DNA from: Chitinophagales bacterium
Lineage (GTDB): Bacteria > Bacteroidota > Bacteroidia > Chitinophagales > Chitinophagaceae
Direction of reading: 5' to 3'
Length of the DNA stretch: 64,000 nt
NCBI GenBank assembly: GCA_020636575.1
Contig: JACJXP010000001.1
Coordinates: forward strand, 1,178,001-1,242,000
In this document: positions 57,903 to 64,000 of the stretch, one piece after another
Layout: each line of letters opens with the position of its first letter
How positions within the stretch are numbered: position 1 is the stretch's first letter
The notes under the pieces: generated by a model
What the model saw: the letters and a program-made list of their open reading frames with translations, nothing else
What the model was told of the DNA's origin: nothing
Database searches by the model: none
Translations under genes and position numbers: made by a program

Positions 57903-59744
57903 CTACTTCCCAAACATCCGCTCCAACTGCTCTTGCTTAAATTCTAAATAAGTGGGGTTGCCGTCTGGATTAATGTTTGGCTGTTCACAGGCAAAAAGAT
58001 CATTCACTAATTGCTGCATTTCTTTCTGTGTTAATCTTGTTCCGGCTTTGATGCTTTGCTGCCGGGCCAGCGACCGGATCAATTTCTCTCTTTTCGAAAA
58101 TTTCAGTTCGGGATTAAAATGCTTGTATTGCTCCAGTAAAATGTCAATTACATGTTTTTCATTACCTGCGTCCACATCAGCCGGGGTGCCCTGTATCACA
58201 AATGCATTTTTCCCAAATGGTTCAATAAGATAACCCAGGTAATGTAGGTCGTTTATGATCTCCTCCATAACAGCGCTGTCGGCAGGTGATAATTCAAGTG
58301 TGGAGGGAAACATGGTTTTTTGTACAGCAACGGGGTTTTCTTTTCCCGCCTTTTTTAGTTGTTCATATTTTACCCGTTCATGTGCCGATTGCTGATGAAT
58401 GATAAGGAATCCATTTTTTGATGGGATGACAAGGTAGGTATTCAGCAGTTGTGTTAGTTCGGAGAAGTCTGAGGTCTGATGTTTGAGGTTTGATGAAAAA
58501 GACTCATGATTTTCAGGCATCAAGCTACTTACTTCTGATTTCCTATTTCCCATTTCAGACTCTGTACTTTCATAAAAATCTTTCCAGTTCTTTAGATCAC
58601 TTTTTTCAATAAAATGCGCCTGGTGTTTTTGTGTAAATCCTTTGAAAATAGAGGTTGATGCCGCAGCGGATTGTTTGCTCTCCGTAAAAGGCTGCTGAAT
58701 AGATGGTAATTGCTGAATGGAAGCATCCAGGTCAAAATCCAAAGTTGGAGTTATACTGAATTGTGCCAGGGCATGTTTGATGGCTGCCTGTACAAAAGCA
58801 TAAACAATTTTTTCGTCCTCAAATTTTATTTCCTGCTTGGTAGGATGCACATTTACATCCACCTGCTCAGGATTCAGGTCAATAAACAATACATACAAAG
58901 GGAAACTATCAGAAGGGATCATTTCCTGGTATGCATTCATCACTGCATGGTTCAGGTATGGGCTTTTGATGAACCGGTTGTTGACAAAAAAGTACTGATC
59001 ACCTCTTGTCTTCTTTGCGGTTTCCGGTTTACCCACAAAACCATAGATGTTCATGTAATCAGTTTCTTCTTTTACTGATACCAGTTTAGCATTGTAATTA
59101 TTCCCCAGCAGTTGTACAATTCTTTGCTTTAAGCTTCCTGCTTCCAGATGGAAGACCTGCTGCCCGTTTGATGTAAGAGAAAAGAAGACATTGGGAAAAG
59201 AAAGGGCGACCCTTGTAAATTCATCAATAATATGTCTTAGCTCTGCTGCGTTACTTTTTAAAAAATTACGCCGGGCGGGCACATTAAAGAATAAATTCTT
59301 CATGGCTATGCTGGTACCGCCCGGAACAGCAACAGGTTCCTGCTTTTTTACTACACTATTCTCCACTTCAATATAAGTGCCTGCATCCTCGTCAGCCTTT
59401 TTTGTTTTCAACTCTACCTGTGCCACTGCAGCAATAGAAGCCAAGGCTTCGCCGCGGAAACCCATGGTCCGTATCTGGAAAAGGTCTTCAATTTTCTGGA
59501 TCTTGGAAGTGGCATGTCTTTCAAAGCACATGCGGGCATCCGTTTCACTCATGCCGCTACCATTGTCAATAACCTGTATCAGTGATTTGCCGGCATCCTG
59601 TATAATGAGCTTTATTTCGGTGGCACCGGCATCCACCGCATTTTCCAATAGTTCCTTTACCGCACTGGCAGGTCGCTGTATCACTTCTCCTGCTGCTATC
59701 TGGTTCGCTATATTATCTGGGAGCAATAAAATCTTATCCGGCAC
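57903..59744 (-). CDS. mutL: DNA mismatch repair protein MutL
   Basis: MutL couples mismatch recognition to strand incision. The 613-residue protein has the GHKL ATPase motifs IAAGEVIQRPASAVKELLENA, DNGSGMSETDARMCFERHAT and TMGFRGEALASIA, then NVPARRNFLKS and a C-terminal dimerisation domain. The start is GTG 59744, giving MPDKILLLPDNIANQ, the normal family N-terminus; earlier frames lack ATG. A -7 element at 59763-59770 supports it. The C-terminal endonuclease motif DQHAxxE is replaced by QQSAHERVKYEQ, so QSAHER marks the equivalent segment. Confidence 0.93.
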   Translation of the reverse strand: MPDKILLLPDNIANQIAAGEVIQRPASAVKELLENAVDAGATEIKLIIQDAGKSLIQVIDNGSGMSETDARMCFERHATSKIQKIEDLFQIRTMGFRGEALASIAAVAQVELKTKKADEDAGTYIEVENSVVKKQEPVAVPGGTSIAMKNLFFNVPARRNFLKSNAAELRHIIDEFTRVALSFPNVFFSLTSNGQQVFHLEAGSLKQRIVQLLGNNYNAKLVSVKEETDYMNIYGFVGKPETAKKTRGDQYFFVNNRFIKSPYLNHAVMNAYQEMIPSDSFPLYVLFIDLNPEQVDVNVHPTKQEIKFEDEKIVYAFVQAAIKHALAQFSITPTLDFDLDASIQQLPSIQQPFTESKQSAAASTSIFKGFTQKHQAHFIEKSDLKNWKDFYESTESEMGNRKSEVSSLMPENHESFSSNLKHQTSDFSELTQLLNTYLVIPSKNGFLIIHQQSAHERVKYEQLKKAGKENPVAVQKTMFPSTLELSPADSAVMEEIINDLHYLGYLIEPFGKNAFVIQGTPADVDAGNEKHVIDILLEQYKHFNPELKFSKREKLIRSLARQQSIKAGTRLTQKEMQQLVNDLFACEQPNINPDGNPTYLEFKQEQLERMFGK

Positions 59745-59762
59745 AAAATCTGGTTTAGCTGT

Positions 59763-59770
59763 CAAAAATA
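59763..59770 (-). promoter_or_regulatory. -7 element before mutL
   Basis: On the minus strand this reads TATTTTTG, a perfect TAnnTTTG match 18 bp before the GTG start at 59744. It lies inside the longer open frame starting at 59774, which argues against that start. Confidence 0.45.
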
Positions 59771-59860
59771 ACAAAATGCATTTTAAGGTTTCCTGAACAT
59801 GCCTTTGTATGAAATGATTTAATTTTAATGTTATTCAAAAATCACTTAATCACGGCCAGA

Positions 59861-62785
59861 ATGAAAAGGATCAATATCTTCTTTTTTCTATCAGCTTTTT
59901 TGCCCCTTTTATCAAATGCCCAGTATAGCAGCGGTTTAACCAGGGAAAAATGGGTGGATAGTGTTTTCTCATCTATGAGCCAGGATGAAAAGATCACTCA
60001 GCTCATGATCATCAGGGCACATTCCAACCTGGGTCCCGATCATGTGGCAAAAGTGGCTGCCGATATTAAGAAATATAATGTGGGCGGACTTTGTTTTTTC
60101 CAGGGCGGGCCGGTACGGCAGGCCGATCTTACCAACTACTATCAGAGCATTGCAAAAACACCTTTATTGATCACTATTGATGCGGAATGGGGGTTGGGTA
60201 TGCGGCTGGATAGTGTTACCAAATTCCCTTACCAGCTTACACTGGGCGCTTTGAATGATGCTGAATTGGTATATAAAATGGGGCTTGCGGTTGGGGAACA
60301 ATGTAAGCGGATCGGGGTACATGTAAACTATGCACCGGTAGTGGATGTAAATAATAATCCGGATAACCCGGTGATAGGTTACAGATCATTCGGTGAGGAT
60401 AAAACAAAAGTATCTGAACTTGGAGTAGCTTATATGGGTGGCATGCAGGATGCCGGTATTATGGCTTGTGCCAAACATTTTCCCGGGCATGGTGATGTAA
60501 GTGTGGATTCTCATTATGATCTGCCGGTGATCAATAAATCAAAACAGCAGTTGGAAGAAATGGAACTGGTTCCCTTCCGCAGTGTTTTTAATGCAGGCAT
60601 CAAAAGCGTTATGATAGCTCATCTGTATATTCCTTCTATTGATAATACAGCCAACAGGGCTACTTCGTTATCCCGGAATAATGTTACCGATCTTTTGAAA
60701 AAGGAAATGGGATATAATGGACTTGTGTTTACAGATGCTTTAGAGATGAAAGGAGTAGCCAAATTTTTTCCCGGAGGTACTATTTCTGTTGAAGCATTAG
60801 TTGCCGGAAACGATATGCTTTGTTTGCCCGAAAGTGTAAAAGAATCACTTGCAGCAATCAAAAAAGCGATCAGGGCCAAAAGACTAAGCTGGAATGATAT
60901 TGATGAGAAAGTAAAAAAAGTGCTGGCTGCCAAGTATGATGCCGGGCTTTTCAGACAAACAATAATTGATACTGATAACCTGGCAGAAGACCTGAATCGA
61001 AAAACGGATGAAATAAGAAGAGAGGTAGCCGGTAAGTCGATAACAGTTTTATCACTGGCAGGAAATAAAGCCTCCCGAACTGACTATGCGCAGATACCAC
61101 TTAACTCTCAGCAGAAAAAGATCGCTTATGTAGGCATTGGTGAAGCGGGTCCGAATACACTTAGTCGCCGGTTACAGCAAGATCTTAATGCAGATGTTTT
61201 CTTCTTCTCTTATAAAGACGGCCAGGATAAGGCGGATGAAATACTAAAGCAGGTTCCTAAGGATGGCAAATACGATGCGATCATCGTTGGGGTTCATAAT
61301 TACTCATTAAGGCCAGCCAATAATTTTGGGATAAGCCAGGCCGCTGTTCAATTGTATAAAGACCTGAATTTCATAAAGACCATTACACTCACATTTGGTA
61401 ATGTATTGGCCACCCGAAATTTTTGCGGCGCCTGGACGCTGGCAGCCTGCTACCAGGATGATGATATTACCCAAGATGCTGCTGCTGATCTGTTAGAGGG
61501 AAAAAGTTATTCTATGGGAAAACTGCCGGTTTCTTTTTGTGATTACAAACCGGGAGATGGTATTGTACATGGCGGTATAAAACCAATGAAAGCTGCAGTT
61601 GACAAAACAGATAAATTCTATGAAGTAGATTCCATCGTAGAAGACGCACTGGCAGAAAAAGCTTTTCCGGGCTGTGTAATACTGGCCGCTCACAAGGGAA
61701 AGATCGCTTATCATAAAGCTTTTGGATATTATGATTATAATTCAAACGAGAAGGTGACAACGCAAAGCATATATGACCTTGCGTCGGTTACCAAAGTATC
61801 AGCCACTACTGTTTCTGTAATGAAATTATACGAAGAAGGGAAGCTGGATATTGATAAAACCATTGGCGATTATCTGCCTGTTGCAAAAGGAACTAATAAA
61901 TCAGGCATCCGGTTAAGAGATCTTTTATTACACCAGGCCGGGCTGGTGCCTTATATTGCTTTTTATAAGGAAACATTGGATGCAAAAACAGGAAAGCCTT
62001 ATTCAAGTATATATTCTTCCAAGCTGGCAAAAGGATTTGATGTTCGGGTGGCGGAGAATATGTATATCCGTAACGGATGGAGCGATATCATGTTTGATGA
62101 AATATTAAAAAGCCCACTAGGTCCTAAGAATAAGTATGTGTACAGTGATAATGATTTTATTTTTTTAGGGAAAATAGTGGAACAGATCACCGGGATGACA
62201 CTTGATGAATATGCCCGAAAAAATTTCTATGAAAAACTTGGGATGAAGACTACAGGTTTTTTACCCCGTAAAAGATTTCCTGTGGATCGGATAGTACCCA
62301 CAGAAACGGATGATTATTTCCGCAGACAAATTGTAAGGGGTGATGTACATGATGAAGGAGCTGCTATGTTTGGCGGCATTGCGGGCCATGCAGGGTTATT
62401 TTCCGATGCGTATGATCTGTCCCTGTTATACCAAATGCTGTTGAATGGCGGAGAACTAAATGGTATAAGATATCTGAAACCGGAGACCATAAAAATGTTT
62501 TCTGATTATGGTAGTGATATCAGCCGCAGAGGATTAGGATTCGACAAACCCGAAAAAGATAATGCGGAAAGGGAGGAACCTTATCCGTCTTCACTGGCAT
62601 CTCCTGAAACCTTTGGTCATACCGGTTTTACGGGTACCTGTGTCTGGGTCGATCCTAAAAATGATATGCTTTACATTTTTCTTTCTAATCGGGTAAACCC
62701 CACCCGGAATAACCCGAAACTGGGACGCATGAACATCAGGAGTAAAATCCAGGACGCTATTTATAGGGCGGTTGGAATTAATTAA
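59861..62785 (+). CDS. Glycoside hydrolase family 3 fused to a serine beta-lactamase-fold hydrolase
   Basis: A 974-residue secreted fusion. ATG 59861 gives a signal peptide ending LSNAQ. Residues about 30-370 are a NagZ-like GH3 domain with the signature AKHFPGHGDVSVDSHYDLP near 205-223 and the catalytic aspartate in LVFTDALEM near 290. A linker domain follows. From about 590 comes a class C beta-lactamase/esterase fold with SxxK in LASVTKVSAT, YxN in YSDNDFIFLG and HTG in FGHTGFTGT. It probably cleaves N-acetylglucosamine residues and acts on peptides or amide bonds in cell-wall material. The pairing is common in Bacteroidota. Confidence 0.92.
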   Translation: MKRINIFFFLSAFLPLLSNAQYSSGLTREKWVDSVFSSMSQDEKITQLMIIRAHSNLGPDHVAKVAADIKKYNVGGLCFFQGGPVRQADLTNYYQSIAKTPLLITIDAEWGLGMRLDSVTKFPYQLTLGALNDAELVYKMGLAVGEQCKRIGVHVNYAPVVDVNNNPDNPVIGYRSFGEDKTKVSELGVAYMGGMQDAGIMACAKHFPGHGDVSVDSHYDLPVINKSKQQLEEMELVPFRSVFNAGIKSVMIAHLYIPSIDNTANRATSLSRNNVTDLLKKEMGYNGLVFTDALEMKGVAKFFPGGTISVEALVAGNDMLCLPESVKESLAAIKKAIRAKRLSWNDIDEKVKKVLAAKYDAGLFRQTIIDTDNLAEDLNRKTDEIRREVAGKSITVLSLAGNKASRTDYAQIPLNSQQKKIAYVGIGEAGPNTLSRRLQQDLNADVFFFSYKDGQDKADEILKQVPKDGKYDAIIVGVHNYSLRPANNFGISQAAVQLYKDLNFIKTITLTFGNVLATRNFCGAWTLAACYQDDDITQDAAADLLEGKSYSMGKLPVSFCDYKPGDGIVHGGIKPMKAAVDKTDKFYEVDSIVEDALAEKAFPGCVILAAHKGKIAYHKAFGYYDYNSNEKVTTQSIYDLASVTKVSATTVSVMKLYEEGKLDIDKTIGDYLPVAKGTNKSGIRLRDLLLHQAGLVPYIAFYKETLDAKTGKPYSSIYSSKLAKGFDVRVAENMYIRNGWSDIMFDEILKSPLGPKNKYVYSDNDFIFLGKIVEQITGMTLDEYARKNFYEKLGMKTTGFLPRKRFPVDRIVPTETDDYFRRQIVRGDVHDEGAAMFGGIAGHAGLFSDAYDLSLLYQMLLNGGELNGIRYLKPETIKMFSDYGSDISRRGLGFDKPEKDNAEREEPYPSSLASPETFGHTGFTGTCVWVDPKNDMLYIFLSNRVNPTRNNPKLGRMNIRSKIQDAIYRAVGIN

Positions 62786-62794
62786 TAAATATCA

Positions 62795-63175
62795 ATGAAT
62801 AATATTTCTGATATTAAATCCAAACTCATTTTATTAAAGGAGAGCAATGAATTACTATGCATGTTTAATAACTTGGCCGAAAAAAGCGTACCAATCCCAC
62901 AAAAAGATTCCGATATTTTGCAGGATGAAATACAAGGTATAGTTAGTAAACTAATTAAACATTTAGATTCAAAAAGACCGGGTAAATCAAGTATTACTGG
63001 TTTAATCCAACGATCTTTCTTAAGGCTTCAGTACAAAGGGGTAAGGTTTGAATTTTTAGAACTATACATTCAAATTATTAATAGAATAATGGAAGTGTTC
63101 AAAGGGGCATTTAGTGAGAGATTGAATGTTAAATCAAGAGAATTTATGGATCTTGAAGATTGTGATCCTTTTTGA
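62795..63175 (+). CDS. Small protein of unknown function in an AT-rich patch
   Basis: A 126-residue mostly helical protein (MNNISDIKSKLILLKESNEL, LIKHLDSKRPGKSSITGLIQRSF, RFEFLELYIQIINRIMEVF) with no known motif. It starts 10 bp behind the GH3 fusion stop. It is AT-rich with little similarity in codon use to its neighbours. The stop is followed by a direct-repeat copy and by broken coding frames, so this gene may be part of a decayed insertion. Real coding is likely but function is unknown. Confidence 0.45.
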   Translation: MNNISDIKSKLILLKESNELLCMFNNLAEKSVPIPQKDSDILQDEIQGIVSKLIKHLDSKRPGKSSITGLIQRSFLRLQYKGVRFEFLELYIQIINRIMEVFKGAFSERLNVKSREFMDLEDCDPF

Positions 63176-63196
63176 TTTTCTATTTCTTTTGAGATT

Positions 63197-63224
63197 CTGA
63201 ATTATCAGGTCTTTGCTGATTCCG
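63197..63224. repeat. Direct repeat, copy A, from the 3' end of the last gene
   Basis: CTGAATTATCAGG and the next 15 bp match 63716-63743 at 26 of 28 positions, 519 bp away. Read on the minus strand it encodes RNQQRPDNS followed by ESQKK and a stop, versus RNPQRPDNS, GGQKN and stop in the intact gene. It is a duplicated gene tail. Confidence 0.8.
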
Positions 63225-63496
63225 ATACGTTATTGCTCAGTATTGATTACATACGAGGTGCCTTAAAAACATTAGCCGGAGAAACAATAAGTGACAAATT
63301 ATTCGATAAAGAGAATTACCTGCTTGTCATACCTTATGCTCTGTTTCTTGGTAACAAACTTCAGGTTAAAGACTTAAAGAAAGTATATTTTTCGGCGCAG
63401 GCAAATCAATTTTCAAAAATAAAGATCATTTTCTTGAATCTTGATAAACAAGAATGGTGGGGTGACGAATGGAATAATAAAATAAGTATAAATTAA
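63218..63496 (+). pseudogene. Coding fragment without a start codon
   Basis: From 63218 an open frame runs to 63496 and reads as a plausible protein (LLLSIDYIRGALKTLAGE, NYLLVIPYALFLGNKLQVKD, SKIKIIFLNLDKQEWWG). It starts inside the repeat copy, has no ATG, and the first possible initiator is a TTG at 63233. It ends at a stop, with another fragment in a different frame beyond. I interpret it as a truncated gene remnant; the family is not recognised. Confidence 0.45.
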
Positions 63497-63524
63497 TTTT
63501 TATATAGTCGTGGAATACTTCTAA

Positions 63525-63689
63525 GGAGACTTCGTTCATTCAACTGAAATTAATAGCGGGATTTATTTGTCTAGTATTTTTGAATTAAATAAAAAATCAA
63601 CTGCTCAGTATACAAAATTTCCTCCTCAAGATATTCTTGAGCGGAAGTTAAATAAATACTTAAAGAGAAATAATTTAGTTCTGGAGTAA
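63525..63689 (+). pseudogene. Second coding fragment in another frame
   Basis: From 63525 to the stop at 63687-63689 one frame reads GDFVHSTEINSGIYLSSIFE then LNKKSTAQYTKFPPQDILER and KLNKYLKRNNLVLE. It looks like real protein but has no start codon and an in-frame stop just upstream. It is probably the C-terminus of a gene whose front is missing or frameshifted. It lies against the end of the last gene. Confidence 0.4.
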
Positions 63690-63698
63690 GCCTTCAAG

Positions 63699-64000
63699 TT
63701 AGTTTTTTTGGCCTCCTGAATTATCAGGCCTTTGCGGATTCCGGTTGTTATTCTGCCTTTGCCTGTTTTTAGGATGTCTTCTTTGTTGTTGACCTCCTTG
63801 TCCTTGCTGTGGTTTTTGCTGTGGGTTTTGTCCTTTTTGTTGCTTTTGCTTTCTTTTTTTATCGGATCTTTCGAGGCTGCGTAAACTGATTTGACCAACC
63901 AGTTCTACAAATTCAGGTTCTTTTTCTACTGTTTTGTTGGTTACAACTTCAACCGGTTCCAGTTCTTCAGGAATGACTCCCTGGTGGTTTAATGACTTTA
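63699..64000 (-). CDS. C-terminus of a protein with a Gln/Asn/Arg-rich tail (cut by window edge)
   Basis: The open frame enters from the window edge and ends at a stop at 63699. The visible 99 residues begin KSLNHQGVIPEELEPVEVV and then turn into a low-complexity basic tail: KKRKQKQQKGQNPQQ, QGQGGQQQRRHP and RQNNNRNPQRPDNSGGQKN. The front of the protein is missing, so no family is claimed. Such tails suggest nucleic-acid binding (inference). Its 3' end is the source of the repeat at 63197. Confidence 0.75.
   Translation of the reverse strand, partial: KSLNHQGVIPEELEPVEVVTNKTVEKEPEFVELVGQISLRSLERSDKKRKQKQQKGQNPQQKPQQGQGGQQQRRHPKNRQRQNNNRNPQRPDNSGGQKN
63716..63743. repeat. Direct repeat, copy B, within the last gene
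   Basis: This copy lies inside the intact gene tail (see copy A at 63197-63224); 26 of 28 positions agree. The two copies bound the AT-rich patch of broken frames. Confidence 0.8.

Noticed and set aside
63626..63898. Minus-strand open frame rich in Lys
   Set aside because: It is a shifted reading of the Gln/Asn/Arg-rich tail of the gene ending at 63699; the in-frame reading continues to the window edge.
1..64000. tRNA, rRNA or CRISPR array
   Set aside because: No cloverleaf, 16S/23S segment or regularly spaced repeats were seen by eye.

Overview
The window comes from a Bacteroidota chromosome, most likely Chitinophagaceae or a close relative (inference). Four things support this. Two secreted proteins end in type IX secretion (T9SS)-like C-terminal domains. 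The gliding genes gldC and gldH and a PorG-type (DUF6089) gene sit beside nadK. The -7 element TAnnTTTG recurs in front of starts. There are also typical families such as BatD, DUF4290, DUF2911 and PepSY-like proteins. The DNA is AT-rich with dense, mostly housekeeping genes. I saw no rRNA, tRNA, CRISPR array, prophage or intact IS element.

Layout. 1-2.7 kb: a cut-off tandem pair of DUF2911 proteins, acpH with an apparent ATT start, a gene-poor stretch holding a promoter and terminator that may bound a small RNA, and a PepSY-like secreted protein. 2.7-11.4 kb: a deoxyhypusine-synthase-like gene, then a long minus-strand run (DUF4290, murA, gmk, CNNM/CorC protein, tatC, rpiB, M28 peptidase, small membrane protein). 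MurA carries Asp instead of the catalytic Cys. 11.4-20.5 kb: a T9SS cargo protein, a glycosyltransferase, gldC, yqeY-like, cvpA-like, an alpha/beta hydrolase, a CBS protein, a BamA/TamA-like protein, nadK and porG. 20.5-28.4 kb: an amidinotransferase-like gene on the opposite strand interrupts the conserved porG-uppS order. Then follow uppS, bamA, two ompH/skp genes, murI, rpmH, rnpA and yidD, an envelope-assembly block joined to the rpmH-rnpA-yidD block. 28.4-41 kb: sodA, tadA, aldehyde dehydrogenase, glutathione peroxidase, a giant Gly-rich T9SS protein, dusB, a CPBP protease, cdsA and psd for phospholipid synthesis, a HAD phosphatase, an SDR and batD. 41-54 kb: yicC, gldH and a two-component system in one run, an lpxD paralogue, metabolic enzymes, two small membrane proteins, pheS, and a TonB receptor with a PepSY-like lipoprotein and an acidic secreted protein. 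54-64 kb: a degenerate arginase-family protein, an oxidoreductase, dacB/PBP4, mutL, a GH3-beta-lactamase fusion, and an AT-rich patch of broken reading frames bounded by an imperfect 28-bp direct repeat copied from the 3' end of the last gene.

The genes mainly serve envelope biogenesis: peptidoglycan (murA, murI, uppS, dacB, GH3 fusion), lipid A and phospholipid (lpxD, cdsA, psd), outer-membrane assembly (bamA, ompH pair, TamA-like), protein export (tatC, yidD, porG) and gliding (gldC, gldH). The least explained parts are the 62.8-63.7 kb patch, the putative small RNA near 2 kb, the orphan terminator near 44.3 kb, and the habit of placing terminator U-tracts or -7 elements directly against the next start codon. 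All functional calls are from motif recognition; no search was run.
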